Of a stretch of 47,917 bases of DNA, positions 1 to 7,824 are shown piece by piece. The translations under genes and the position numbers were made by a program. This DNA is from Planctomicrobium piriforme. Its GTDB lineage: Bacteria; Planctomycetota; Planctomycetia; Planctomycetales; Planctomycetaceae. The notes under the pieces are model-generated. The model was not told the DNA's origin. It made no database searches and saw nothing but the letters and a program-made list of their open reading frames with translations. Location of the stretch: NCBI GenBank assembly GCA_945860955.1, contig CAMATH010000061.1, positions 1 to 47,917 of the forward strand, written 5' to 3'. Each line of letters starts with the position of its first letter. Positions within the stretch are counted from its first letter, which is position 1.

Positions 1-540
1 GATCGGAGCGCTGCCGGCCCCGAAAAAGCCCTCCGCCCCTTTGACTTCTTTATACAGCCGACGAGACCAGTTGACTTCGCCATCCTTCATCCGCAGGCAG
101 TGCAGGTCACCCGCCGCCCCGAACAGATACACCGCATCCTGGTGAATGAGCGGCACGCAGCGCGGCCCGGTGTCCTTGGAGTAGCCCCCCGAAAAGGTGG
201 CAGGGAAGGGTCTCTCCCATCGCTGCTTTCCTGTGGCGGCGTCAAAACACCAGGCGATTTCCTGATTCCCCCGGCGATGAAAAAGCACCCCCGACCCCTG
301 AGAAATCGCCACGCCGGCGAATCCCTCGCCAATCTCCTGGCTCCAGAGCGTTTTCGGCCCACCGCGGGGAAACGCGTCGACCAATGCCTCATCCACCGCC
401 ACGCCGGTCCGGTTCGGTCCGAGGATCTGCGGCCAGTCTCCTCCCCGTGCATTCAGCGGTGCGAACAACAGGCCGGAGGCGACCACCCAGCCAATCCACC
501 GCCCCGCAGCGCGGTGGTTCCAACGACAGGTCTCTTGCAC
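1..540 (-). CDS. PQQ-like beta-propeller repeat protein (5' part only)
   Basis: The reading frame enters from the window edge, so only the N-terminal ~180 residues are present. I chose the GTG at 538-540 because a GAGG stretch lies about 8 bases upstream and the codons after it give a basic N-region, then a hydrophobic run (WIGWVVASGLLFA) like a signal peptide. The mature start DWPQILGPNRTG is the usual opening of planctomycete exported PQQ-like (BamB-like) beta-propellers, and later blade-like pieces such as DAVYLFGAAGDLHCL fit that fold. In the family these are periplasmic or cell-surface proteins of mostly unknown role. No ATG was found in frame upstream. The protein is divergent from ispG, about 170 bp away. 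The family call is fairly sure; the function is unknown. Confidence 0.75.
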   Translation of the reverse strand, partial: MQETCRWNHRAAGRWIGWVVASGLLFAPLNARGGDWPQILGPNRTGVAVDEALVDAFPRGGPKTLWSQEIGEGFAGVAISQGSGVLFHRRGNQEIAWCFDAATGKQRWERPFPATFSGGYSKDTGPRCVPLIHQDAVYLFGAAGDLHCLRMKDGEVNWSRRLYKEVKGAEGFFGAGSAPI

Positions 541-713
541 TCTGAAATCCTCGCTCCGCGGGGCAAATTCACTTGAGCCGTTTCCGATTATGGGCCAGCC
601 AGCCCGATGGATACAAGTCCGCGCGACTTCCCGAACGCGAATCGGCGGACTAAAGTGGTTGGCGTCGGAGGGGATCTCCGGCCTCGAATGAATGACTTCA
701 GGATCAATGTGCC

Positions 714-1853
714 GTGCCCATGCCCCGCAACCCCACCCGAGCCGTCCGGATTGGCACCATCACCATCGGCGGGGGAAACGCCATCGCCGTTCAGAGCATG
801 TGTGCGACGCACACGACGGACATCGACGCCACGGTCAATCAGATCAACGATCTCCATGCGGCGGGAGCCGATGTGGTCCGGATTGCGGTCGACAGCAAGC
901 GCGATGCCGAGGCGTTGCCCGAAATCCGCAGTCGAACCGAAGCGAATCTGGTGATTGACCTGCAGGAAAACTACCGCATGTCCGAGCTGGTGGCACCGCA
1001 TGTCAACAAATTGCGGTACAACCCCGGGCATCTGTACCACCACGAGCGGGAGAAGCCGTGGCAGGACAAAGTGAAATATCTGGCGGATGTCGCGTTTCGA
1101 AACGACTGCGCGTTGCGGGTGGGGGTGAATTGCGGTTCGGTCGATCCGGCACAGGCGGAAAAGTTTGGCGAAGACGATTCGATTTCCCCGATGCTGGAGA
1201 GCGCGTTCGAGCATTGCGCGCTGCTTGATTCGATTGGTTTTCTGCGATACTGCGTGTCGCTCAAGGATTCCGATCCATCGAAGGTGATTGAAGTGAATCG
1301 GCGGTTCGCGGCGCAGCGTCCCGACGTGCCGCTGCATTTGGGAGTCACCGAAGCGGGGCTGCCCCCCGATGGAGTGATAAAAACCCGCGTGGCGTTCGAG
1401 CAATTGATCAGCCAGGGTATTGGCGACACGATTCGGGTGTCGCTGACGGTGCCGAACGCCCGGAAACGGGAAGAGATCGAGGCGGGGCGACAGATATTGG
1501 CCGACCTGGCGGCGGGCCGGACGCGCAGCGTGGTGCGGTTCAATCCGCAGTCGCTAAATATCATCAGTTGCCCGAGTTGTTCCCGAGTCGAGAACGAGGC
1601 GTTCATCGATCTGGCGCAGCAGGTCAAGGAGATGACCGCGTACGCCAAGGATTATGCGATTACGATCGCCGTCATGGGGTGTCGGGTGAATGGACCGGGG
1701 GAAACCGACGATGCCGACCTGGGTTTGTGGTGCGCCCCGCAGCACGTCAACCTCAAGCGGGGTGCGGAGGAACTTGGGGTGTTTCCTTACGACACCATCC
1801 TGGATCGGCTGAAACTCGAACTCGACGCGTTGATTGAACGCCGGAAATCGTAA
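714..1853 (+). CDS. ispG: 4-hydroxy-3-methylbut-2-en-1-yl diphosphate synthase
   Basis: IspG (GcpE) converts 2-C-methyl-D-erythritol 2,4-cyclodiphosphate to HMBPP, the penultimate step of the MEP isoprenoid pathway, using a [4Fe-4S] cluster in the cytoplasm. The 379-residue product has the short bacterial form, close to the E. coli length, with no inserted middle domain. An N-terminal TIM-barrel part ([12 protein letters not shown], then GADVVRIAV) is followed by the C-terminal iron-sulfur part with CPSC (Cys286, Cys289) and GCRVNGPGE (Cys323, Glu330), the expected three cysteine ligands and glutamate. The start is GTG at 714 or ATG at 720, giving almost the same protein; the ribosome-binding site is weak either way. 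It stands alone, with unrelated neighbours. Confidence 0.97.
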   Translation: MPMPRNPTRAVRIGTITIGGGNAIAVQSMCATHTTDIDATVNQINDLHAAGADVVRIAVDSKRDAEALPEIRSRTEANLVIDLQENYRMSELVAPHVNKLRYNPGHLYHHEREKPWQDKVKYLADVAFRNDCALRVGVNCGSVDPAQAEKFGEDDSISPMLESAFEHCALLDSIGFLRYCVSLKDSDPSKVIEVNRRFAAQRPDVPLHLGVTEAGLPPDGVIKTRVAFEQLISQGIGDTIRVSLTVPNARKREEIEAGRQILADLAAGRTRSVVRFNPQSLNIISCPSCSRVENEAFIDLAQQVKEMTAYAKDYAITIAVMGCRVNGPGETDDADLGLWCAPQHVNLKRGAEELGVFPYDTILDRLKLELDALIERRKS

Positions 1854-2140
1854 GGGGTTGCAGAGAATTGCGAAGTTTTTTTGAAGGTCCCCGCTAGTCA
1901 GGAAGGTGACTAAAGACTATAAATGGTTTCCACACAAACGAATCATCGTCCGTAGATGCAGCCCCAGTGTTGCTCGCCATCTCCCGATGGTTGTCGGTTT
2001 CGCGTCGATCGATCTGCTCCAGCATTTCGAGACATCGTACGCGAGAACGCGACGGATCGGTTCGGGTTCCCGGCACATCGTGATGCCGTTGGAACTGCTC
2101 TTTCCGACACTCGTCCCTTCGAAATCGCAAGGACGCTGCC
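1854..2140. other. intergenic region with an 18-bp palindrome
   Basis: This gap separates ispG from the next gene. Shortly after the ispG stop comes a run of seven T (1876-1882), without a convincing hairpin before it. At 1895-1912 lies the perfect palindrome TAGTCA-ggaagg-TGACTA, which could be a hairpin or a protein-binding site. A short plus-strand reading frame at 1906-2154 has no recognisable features and I do not call it a gene. No clear promoter was seen. Confidence 0.5.
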
Positions 2141-3781
2141 GTGCCCAATCTTGAATCCCCTGTATTCCTGGAATCTCTTTCACGCCTGATCGCGCGATGG
2201 GGTTCTGATCCTGATTTTCGAGTGGTCGCAAGACAACTAGCGCAAATCGTGCTTGATGCGACGGAAGACGTGGTACCGGGAGGAGGAGGGCAGGCAACTG
2301 GCGGGGAGGGGGTCCCAGCCAGTCCGTTACGAAGAATTCGGGCCGCCGCCACGGCGGCAAGGGCGACGTCGACTGGCGAAGTTGGTCCGGGTGCGGTGAC
2401 TTTTCCCGAAGAATCTCCGGCGTCAACCTCTTCTTCACCCGCTCCCATGCGTCCTCATGGGACTGTCGCCGAGTCTGAGCCGTATCGCGGAGTGAATATT
2501 GGCGATCTGACACTGGGTCGCGGCCGTTCGTCGATGGGCGAGATGTCTCGTCCGGGGATGCTCGACAAGTTTGTCCCGGTTGATTTCGGATTGATCGAGT
2601 CGAGGTGTCGGTTGAAAGCGGAAGGGGCGCGGTGGGCGGTCGCTCGACGTCGGCTGCTGGCGAACAAGGCCGACTTCGCGACGGAAGTCGAACCGCTCGA
2701 CCGCGACCTGATCGCACGCGCCAAGCTTCTTCCCAATTGCTTTTTGTGGTTGAACCACCCGAACGGTCCGTCCAGCAGCGATGCGACTCGTTACGACGAA
2801 GTCGCCGCCTGCTTTGAGACTCTGGCAGAAGCGGTCTCGCTGGTGAAAGCGATCGAAGAGGATCAGGATCGGGATCCGACCGAGTTCGAAGCGGCGCTGA
2901 ATCTGCTCGCCGAGGCGCAGTCCATGCTGCGGATTTCGGTTGTGAAATTCGACAACTACGCCGACACTGATCAGCGCGATGTGTTCCAGTGGCTGAAGTA
3001 CACCGCCAACGAACAGCAGATCTTTATCCGTCGCTTCATGCGTCTCGACGATCCGGGCGACCCAGCCATGGCGATCGATTTGCAGAACCGTATCAAGGCT
3101 TCGTCGGGGACGATTTCCGAAGCCCGGAGAAAGGTCAAGCAACATAAGAAGCTGTTCAGCAAGTTGAAGCATAAGTGTACTTTGATTCACGATGAGCCAG
3201 AGACGGCGGATGACTACTGGCATCTCGTGATTCCAATGGTGGATGAACTGATCGCGGGAGGGATTCCGCCCAGCAATCGCGAGTTGCGTGAAGCTCTCGC
3301 CCCGGTGGTCGACTCGATCCCGGACTTGCCCGATCTGCCGAAATCGGTACAGATGGTGTTGCGTGAAATCGACCGCTACCTGGCGACTGTGGCCGATGCC
3401 TCGGCCGGAGCGGTGGACGAGCGCCCCAATCCTGTCGTGGCGGAAGTCGCCGGGCTTCTGAAGGGGAAGTCGATGGTCCTGATCGGTGGCGAACGTCGCC
3501 AACAAGCCGAGCGGGCGCTGATTGACGCATTCCAGCTTAAAGAGCTGCACTGGATTTCGACTCGCGAGCACGAGTCTCTCGATTGGTTCGAGCCTTTCGT
3601 CGCCAAGCCGGATGTGGCTGTGGTGGTATTGGCAATTCGCTGGTCGAGCCACTCTTATGGCGACGTCAAGATCTTCTGCGAACGCCACAACAAGCCATTG
3701 GTCCGGCTGCCCGCTGGCTACAACGCGAATCAGGTCGCGTCGCAGATCATGTCGCAGTGCAGCACCAAGCTGCAGGAGTAG
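2141..3781 (+). CDS. unknown protein with a DUF2325-like C-terminal domain
   Basis: I do not recognise the full-length family. The 546-residue product has four visible parts: a short N-terminal helix region; a low-complexity Gly/Ala/Ser/Pro linker (about residues 45-110); a long charged, helical middle; and a C-terminal domain (about 442-546). The last begins GKSMVLIGGERR and continues with a predicted alternating strand-helix pattern, a DVAVVVLAIRWSSHS segment and a HNKPLVRLP strand. That arrangement resembles DUF2325, a small Rossmann-like domain of unknown function. No signal peptide or membrane span is seen, so the protein is probably cytoplasmic. The start is GTG at 2141, preceded by AAGGA at good spacing. 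The gene stands alone and is followed by a strong intrinsic terminator. The DUF2325 match is from memory of the family pattern and is not certain. Confidence 0.7.
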   Translation: MPNLESPVFLESLSRLIARWGSDPDFRVVARQLAQIVLDATEDVVPGGGGQATGGEGVPASPLRRIRAAATAARATSTGEVGPGAVTFPEESPASTSSSPAPMRPHGTVAESEPYRGVNIGDLTLGRGRSSMGEMSRPGMLDKFVPVDFGLIESRCRLKAEGARWAVARRRLLANKADFATEVEPLDRDLIARAKLLPNCFLWLNHPNGPSSSDATRYDEVAACFETLAEAVSLVKAIEEDQDRDPTEFEAALNLLAEAQSMLRISVVKFDNYADTDQRDVFQWLKYTANEQQIFIRRFMRLDDPGDPAMAIDLQNRIKASSGTISEARRKVKQHKKLFSKLKHKCTLIHDEPETADDYWHLVIPMVDELIAGGIPPSNRELREALAPVVDSIPDLPDLPKSVQMVLREIDRYLATVADASAGAVDERPNPVVAEVAGLLKGKSMVLIGGERRQQAERALIDAFQLKELHWISTREHESLDWFEPFVAKPDVAVVVLAIRWSSHSYGDVKIFCERHNKPLVRLPAGYNANQVASQIMSQCSTKLQE

Positions 3782-3862
3782 TTTCGGTCACGGTCGCGTC
3801 CTAGTATCACACAGCGGGTGATCCTTGAGCGACTGACGGAGTGACCTACGGGATGTGAGTTT

Positions 3863-3895
3863 GGGGGGGAGCGAAACTGCTCCCCCCCTTTTTTT
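3863..3895 (+). terminator. strong rho-independent terminator
   Basis: A perfect 10-bp GC-rich stem (GGGGGGGAGC pairing with GCTCCCCCCC) with a six-base GAAACT loop is followed directly by seven T. It lies about 80 bp after the stop of the DUF2325-like gene and should end its transcript. Confidence 0.93.
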
Positions 3896-3916
3896 ATCAA
3901 CGGCCCGCTTGGAGGC

Positions 3917-4048
3917 TATACCCCGCGCGGTCGGAAATCGGACGATTCTGTGCGCAGAGCCGCGCCCGTCAGAAAGCGGAAACCATCAACCGCTTCCTGA
4001 CGGGCGCGGCTCCGCCAGAAAGTCTCAACACCGGCCGCGCGGAGTATA
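3917..4048. repeat. composite nested inverted repeat (foldback element)
   Basis: The outer arms, 3917-3930 and 4035-4048, are inverted copies of 14 bp with one mismatch (TATACCCCGCGCGG and CCGCGCGGAGTATA). Inside them a second pair, 3957-3979 and 3990-4012, matches over 23 bp with one mismatch around a 10-bp loop. The inner arm reads GAGCCGCGCCCGTCA. A shorter relative occurs at 5033-5075. The whole unit could fold into a long cruciform. It encodes nothing recognisable and looks like a MITE-like or palindromic intergenic element. Confidence 0.85.
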
Positions 4049-4058
4049 AGTTGGGTGC

Positions 4059-4089
4059 CACGGCCAGCGAACGCAGCGAGTGGGCCGTG
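4059..4089. repeat. small inverted repeat CACGGCC/GGCCGTG
   Basis: Arms CACGGCC (4059-4065) and GGCCGTG (4083-4089) are perfect, enclosing AGCGAACGCAGCGAGTG. A related GAGCGCAGCGAG string recurs at 4307-4318 inside the next inverted repeat, so the two probably belong to one repeat family. Confidence 0.7.
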
Positions 4090-4146
4090 AAGCCGAACTG
4101 CGGAATGTGGTTGTGCAGCTATGAGAGTGCGTACGACTGACGGACA

Positions 4147-4298
4147 GAATTTGACAGGATGAAGAGGATGAAAGGGATGGAGTTGCGCGCCATTCCTGCT
4201 CGCTGGAAAAGTCGCTGAAATCGAAAAACTCCCAATCCACACGATTGACTGTCGCCTCAGCAATCCTGTCCATCCCTTTCATCCTGTCTAAAAATTCA
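4147..4298 (+). repeat. dispersed repeat, copy 1
   Basis: The core from 4153 to about 4238 is found again, inverted, at about 46341-46440. Shared landmarks in order are GACAGGA, GAAGAGGATGA, GGATGGAGTTGCGCGCCAT, TCCTGCTC and GCTGAAATCGAAAAACT. In this copy the core is also flanked by inverted arms: the left end (gaattt-gacaggatga, 4147-4162) and the right end (tcatcctgtctaaaaattc, 4280-4298) are near-complementary. No protein is encoded. Confidence 0.85.
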
Positions 4299-4389
4299 AC
4301 GGCCCGAGAGCGCAGCGAGTCGACAGTGCGTGTATCAACGGGCATTCCTGTTGAAGTTTGGGCGATCCTAGCCCCGCAGCGGGCCGTTG
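4297..4389. repeat. inverted repeat CAACGGCCC/GGGCCGTTG
   Basis: Perfect 9-bp arms at 4297-4305 and 4381-4389 bound a segment that includes GAGCGCAGCGAG, similar to the element at 4059-4089. Together with the preceding repeats it fills nearly the whole 750-bp gap between the DUF2325-like gene and the MarR gene. Confidence 0.7.
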
Positions 4390-4495
4390 TTTTCTTCAAC
4401 ATCCCACAGATCAGCAGGAAGCCTTCGTCCCAAAAATCACGAAGGGTTTCCCGCGGTTTCCTTCCGTTTAGAAAAAAGACGATTACATGCCTGTC

Positions 4496-4524
4496 TGGAC
4501 AACTATTGTCTGGACTGCTATAAT
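4496..4524 (+). promoter_or_regulatory. sigma-70-type promoter of the MarR gene with overlapping operator-like repeats
   Basis: The -35 box TGGACA (4496-4501, 5 of 6 consensus) and the perfect -10 box TATAAT (4519-4524) are separated by exactly 17 bp. Transcription should start at about 4530-4532, on the A of the ATG at 4531. Overlapping the promoter are a direct repeat TGTCTGGAC (4492-4500 and 4507-4515) and a palindrome GACAA-cta-TTGTC (4498-4510), placed where a bound repressor would block polymerase. Confidence 0.85.
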
Positions 4525-4530
4525 CTCCAT

Positions 4531-5034
4531 ATGTCTGTTTCGCATGCGGAGAGTCCCCCCACGTCGCGGTTTGATTCGCCTGAGCAGGAAGCGTTCCTGA
4601 ACTTGTGGCGGACCTACGACAGGCTGCGCACTTTGGAGGACGAGTTCTTTCGCCCTTACGACCTGACGCCGCAACAGTACAACGTGTTGCGGCTGCTTCA
4701 GGCGCAGCATCCGGTGCCGCTGGCGACGCTCGACATCGCGAATCGCCTTGTTTCTCGCGCCCCGGACATCACCCGCATTCTCGACAAGCTTGAGCAGCGG
4801 GGTCTTGTCACGCGCGTCCGCTCGGAGGTCGATCGCCGCGCGGTTTTGGTGGGAATCGCGCCCGCCGGTGTGGAGCTGCTCGACGAAATGCGAGAACCGT
4901 TGCGATCCTGCCATGAGCGCCAGCTTGGCCACCTTCCTGTCGGGACATTGAAGCAAATCGTCGCTTTGTTGCGGCAGATGAGATCGCCGCACGAAACCAC
5001 GAACAGTCCCTGGAGTTCCCCGCCCCACGATTAG
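4531..5034 (+). CDS. MarR-family transcriptional regulator
   Basis: A 167-residue protein of MarR size with a dimerisation helix, then a winged helix-turn-helix. The visible motif order is LTPQQYNVLRLL, LATLDIANRL, then APDITRILDKLEQRGLVTRVRSEVDRRAVLVGIAPAG, the classical recognition helix and wing (DxR within the wing). MarR proteins are dimeric, usually ligand-responsive repressors that often control their own gene and a neighbour. I chose ATG 4531 over an in-frame upstream start (4387): the family homology begins after 4531, and the promoter at 4496-4524 puts the transcription start at this ATG. There is no Shine-Dalgarno sequence, so the mRNA is probably leaderless. It lies 144 bp upstream of a halogenase-like gene on the same strand, a plausible target. 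Confidence 0.93.
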   Translation: MSVSHAESPPTSRFDSPEQEAFLNLWRTYDRLRTLEDEFFRPYDLTPQQYNVLRLLQAQHPVPLATLDIANRLVSRAPDITRILDKLEQRGLVTRVRSEVDRRAVLVGIAPAGVELLDEMREPLRSCHERQLGHLPVGTLKQIVALLRQMRSPHETTNSPWSSPPHD

Positions 5035-5100
5035 GCAGCGGCCACGGAAACCGCTGCCTGGCGGGCGCGGCTCGGAAAAAGGTCGCACTTTTCGAAGTGC
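5033..5100. repeat. two hairpins after the MarR gene (repeat-related)
   Basis: A 9-bp perfect hairpin (AGGCAGCGG and CCGCTGCCT, 5033-5059) starts within the MarR stop codon. The adjoining GGCGGGCGCGGCTCGGAAA resembles the right arm of the foldback element at 3990-4012. A second 6-bp hairpin GCACTT-ttcg-AAGTGC occupies 5085-5100. Neither is followed by a T-run, so they may act as mRNA structure or attenuate read-through into the next gene rather than terminate. Confidence 0.6.
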
Positions 5101-5178
5101 AGTGAAAGAGCTCCACGCATAGGCTTTTCCGACACGTTCATTGGAACATCCCTCCTTCCAATTTTCAGGACACATTCC

Positions 5179-6459
5179 ATGTCAGTCGCCCCTTCCAGCA
5201 ACTACGACGTCATCGTTATCGGCGGCGGTCCCTCGGGCACGACAGCGGCCACTCTGATTGCGCAGCAGGGGCACCGGGTCGCGTTGTTTGAACGCGACCA
5301 CTTCCCCCGGTTTCACATCGGCGAGTCGCTGATTCCCCAGACCTATTGGGTACTAAAGCGGCTCAACATGCTGGACAAGCTCAAGGGCAGCCACTTCATC
5401 AAGAAGTACAGCGTGCAGTTCGTCACTGAGAAGGGAAAACTCTCAGAGCCGTTTTATTTCTGTGATCACCGGCCGCACGAATCGTCGCAGACGTGGCAGG
5501 TTCGTCGCAGTGAGTTTGATCACCTGATGATCGAGAACGCCCGCGAACACGGGGTCACAGTGTTCGAAGGGGCGCGCGTGCATGACGTTCTAATGGAGGG
5601 GGATCGAGCGACGGGCGTGCGGGTCTCCTCGGGGAAAGATGCCCCCATTCAGGAAGTCCGGGCGAAGGTGGTTGTGGATGCCACCGGGCAGCAGACGATG
5701 ATCATGGGCAAACTCGGCTTGCGCGAATGGGATCCGATTCTGAAGAAAGCAGCGCTTTGGACTTACTGGCGAGGGGCCTACCGCGATCTGGGGCGTGACG
5801 AGGGGGCGACGATTGTGATGCAGACGCAGGGGAAGAACGGCTGGTTCTGGTACATCCCCCTGCATGACGACATTGTCAGCGTCGGGGTCGTGGCGGCGTA
5901 CGATTATCTCTTCAAGAACCGCGAAACGACCGACTTTGAACAGCTCTATTTCGAAGAGGTCGAACGTTGCCCGGGCCTTCACCCTCGCATCAAGAACGCC
6001 GAACGCTGCGACATCTTCCGCGCCCAAAAAGAGTATTCCTACCGCGCCAAGCGGGCGGCGGGAGACGGTTGGGTGATGGTGGGGGACGCGTACGGGTTTT
6101 TGGATCCGCTCTACTCTTCAGGAGTGTTGTTGGCACTGGTCTCGGGACAGATGGCGGCGGACGCGGTATCCGAAGGGTTGTCTAAGGGAGATACCTCGGC
6201 GGCCCAGCTTGGAAAGTGGGAGCCGGAATATGCCGCCGGCATGGAACGGATGCGACGGCTTGTCTGTGAATTCTATGAAGGACTGAGTTTCGGACGTTTC
6301 GTCCGCAAGCATCCACAACACAAGGGGTTGGTGACGGACGTCTTGATTGGCGACATTTTCAAGGAGGACATCGACGTGTTGTGGCCTCTCATCGACGACA
6401 TGAAGGCGGAGCAAGCGGAACAGGCGGCCCGCGAAGCGGAGTTGGCCGGTACCACGTAG
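5179..6459 (+). CDS. flavin-dependent halogenase-like FAD oxidoreductase
   Basis: A 426-residue single-component FAD protein. It has an N-terminal Rossmann motif (VIGGGPSG, 14-20), the GESLIP motif (48-53), the WxWxIP motif of flavin-dependent halogenases (residues 222-227), a second FAD motif VGDA (301-304) and an FxxPxxSxG motif (307-315), which is also described for halogenases. Lys75/Lys76 in FIKKYSVQF sits where the catalytic lysine of phenolic halogenases is expected. Known members use reduced flavin from a partner reductase, O2 and chloride or bromide to halogenate aromatic substrates. Related geranylgeranyl-reductase-like or monooxygenase proteins share the FAD fold, so the substrate and even halogenation are unproven. 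AGGA lies about 8 bases before the ATG. The upstream MarR gene may regulate it, and no flavin reductase is adjacent. Confidence 0.8.
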   Translation: MSVAPSSNYDVIVIGGGPSGTTAATLIAQQGHRVALFERDHFPRFHIGESLIPQTYWVLKRLNMLDKLKGSHFIKKYSVQFVTEKGKLSEPFYFCDHRPHESSQTWQVRRSEFDHLMIENAREHGVTVFEGARVHDVLMEGDRATGVRVSSGKDAPIQEVRAKVVVDATGQQTMIMGKLGLREWDPILKKAALWTYWRGAYRDLGRDEGATIVMQTQGKNGWFWYIPLHDDIVSVGVVAAYDYLFKNRETTDFEQLYFEEVERCPGLHPRIKNAERCDIFRAQKEYSYRAKRAAGDGWVMVGDAYGFLDPLYSSGVLLALVSGQMAADAVSEGLSKGDTSAAQLGKWEPEYAAGMERMRRLVCEFYEGLSFGRFVRKHPQHKGLVTDVLIGDIFKEDIDVLWPLIDDMKAEQAEQAAREAELAGTT

Positions 6460-6470
6460 GCGTCGGTCGG

Positions 6471-6523
6471 GTGGAGACTGCGGGAGGGGCATCAGGCACC
6501 CCGGGTGGTTCTCCACATTTTTT
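6471..6523 (+). terminator. rho-independent terminator after the halogenase-like gene
   Basis: Perfect arms GTGGAGA (6471-6477) and TCTCCAC (6510-6516) enclose an inner GGGG/CCCC pair and are followed by A and six T (6518-6523). It lies 12 bp after the stop of the halogenase-like gene and separates it from the ECF sigma gene. Confidence 0.85.
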
Positions 6524-6595
6524 CGAACTATTCTCGCCGGGCGGCATCAAACAGCCAATACCAACCCGACCGCCCGGCCCGAGTCGTCCTGATTG

Positions 6596-7168
6596 ATGGA
6601 TCCGTCCCGCGAAAACTCTCCCCCTGAGTGGTTTGAGCAGTGGATCCATGCGCACTACGAACGAATCCGTCGGGCGGCGTTCGTTCTGTGCGGCCATAGC
6701 GCCGATGCCGACGATCTGGCTCAGGAGACGTTTCTGCGGCTGCTTTCCACCCGATCGCAGTTTTCCGGAAAAAGCTCCCCCGAGACTTGGTTGTACGCCA
6801 TTTTGCTCAATGCGCACCGCCAACGGTGCCGCAGTAACCAGAGGCTGTGGCGTCGCTGGTGCGAATGGTGGAACGGCCACGGATCCAAAGCGGTCTCGGT
6901 CCCGCCAGACGCGCAAATCCACAGCCGGGAGTGGGCCGAGTCGATCTGGGGAGCGGTCGCGCAGCTCCCCGTGGCGCAACGGCAGGCGATTGTTCTACGA
7001 TACGCCGAACAGTTGAGCTATGAAGAGATCGCCGAGGTTCTGGAATGCCCGGTCGGAACCGTTCGTTCCCGTCTGCACGCCGCCACCGCGACGCTGCGCG
7101 AGAGACTTCCTCCTGACGTGGTACTTCAACCCGTCGAGCAGGAAACCACCCCGTGTCTGGCACGTTGA
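6596..7168 (+). CDS. ECF-type RNA polymerase sigma factor
   Basis: A 190-residue sigma factor with only regions 2 and 4. Region 2 contains HYERIRRAAFVLCG and DADDLAQETFLRLL; region 4 contains LPVAQRQAIVLRYAEQLSYEEIAEVL and the helix-turn-helix CPVGTVRSRLHAA. ECF sigma factors direct RNA polymerase to stress or envelope regulons and are usually held by an anti-sigma factor encoded next door. The start is ATG 6596; a TTG at 6593 is the only other option. The ribosome-binding site is weak. The next gene begins 16 bp after its stop and has the layout of an anti-sigma factor, so the two are likely one transcription unit. Confidence 0.95.
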   Translation: MDPSRENSPPEWFEQWIHAHYERIRRAAFVLCGHSADADDLAQETFLRLLSTRSQFSGKSSPETWLYAILLNAHRQRCRSNQRLWRRWCEWWNGHGSKAVSVPPDAQIHSREWAESIWGAVAQLPVAQRQAIVLRYAEQLSYEEIAEVLECPVGTVRSRLHAATATLRERLPPDVVLQPVEQETTPCLAR

Positions 7169-7184
7169 GTTCCCCCCAATTCCC

Positions 7185-7760
7185 ATGATGACCCCCGCCT
7201 CGAATTCCGATCCCCTGGAACGGTGCCTGATCGACCAAGCCGATCAACTGGCAAAAACGACTTCGACTTCGGCCCCCCGCTCAGCCGCCTGGTTCCTGCG
7301 GGAACACCAGAACCGCTCGCGGCGACGCGCATTTCGCCGGGCCGTGACACTGGCCGCTGTCGCAGTCCCGCTGGCTGTCGGTGGATTCGCCCATTGGTTG
7401 TCACCGAGTGATCAGGCACCACTTCGGGTAATCACTGGAGATGAGTTGAGTCCCCCCGCACCGCGAGTTTCGCAGGGGCCACAGGTCGATTGGACGCGTC
7501 TTGATCCCTCCGCAAACCGAGGAGAATCGATCGACGAATCGAGCCTCGACTGGTTCGCACTTGATCAACTTGGCGACGATTTCGTTCCGGTGGCGATCGA
7601 AGTCATACCGGCAGAGGGGCCCGCCCAGTTTGTACTCGGACTTCTGGCCGTCGGCTCGGTTCGCACCGCCAGTCTCGAAGAACTTTCCCCCACGGAGTTC
7701 GCCGCCGTCGAATCGTTGTACGGTTCAACGACGCCCGCAGTCTCCACCCCCCCGTTTTAG
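7185..7760 (+). CDS. single-span membrane protein, candidate anti-sigma factor
   Basis: I do not recognise the family. The 191-residue protein has a soluble N-terminal part (about 1-50, rich in Arg just before the span), one membrane segment (about 52-71, AVTLAAVAVPLAVGGFA) and an acidic, proline-rich extracytoplasmic tail. This topology (short cytoplasmic domain, one span, outer domain) and the position 16 bp after an ECF sigma gene fit an anti-sigma factor. No HxxxCxxC zinc motif is present, so it is not a ZAS-type anti-sigma. The start is ATG 7185 or 7188 in tandem. The anti-sigma role rests on position and topology only. Confidence 0.65.
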   Translation: MMTPASNSDPLERCLIDQADQLAKTTSTSAPRSAAWFLREHQNRSRRRAFRRAVTLAAVAVPLAVGGFAHWLSPSDQAPLRVITGDELSPPAPRVSQGPQVDWTRLDPSANRGESIDESSLDWFALDQLGDDFVPVAIEVIPAEGPAQFVLGLLAVGSVRTASLEELSPTEFAAVESLYGSTTPAVSTPPF

Positions 7761-7824
7761 ATCGACAGTCCGTTCGCCGCACGAACAACGGTCGATTCCA
7801 GTTTTTGTCTCCACGGAGGATTTC

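Noticed and set aside
1906-2154. Small plus-strand open frame between ispG and the next gene
   Set aside because: It overlaps the start of the following gene, has no ribosome-binding site, and its product shows no leader, domain or helical pattern.
2435-3688. Minus-strand open frame of 417 codons opposite the DUF2325-like gene
   Set aside because: The plus-strand frame is longer, has a ribosome-binding site and a terminator, and shows normal amino-acid composition; the minus frame does not.
6524-6595. ECF-type autoregulatory promoter upstream of the sigma gene
   Set aside because: A GAAC occurs at 6525-6528, but no convincing -10 element stands at the expected distance, so no promoter is claimed.
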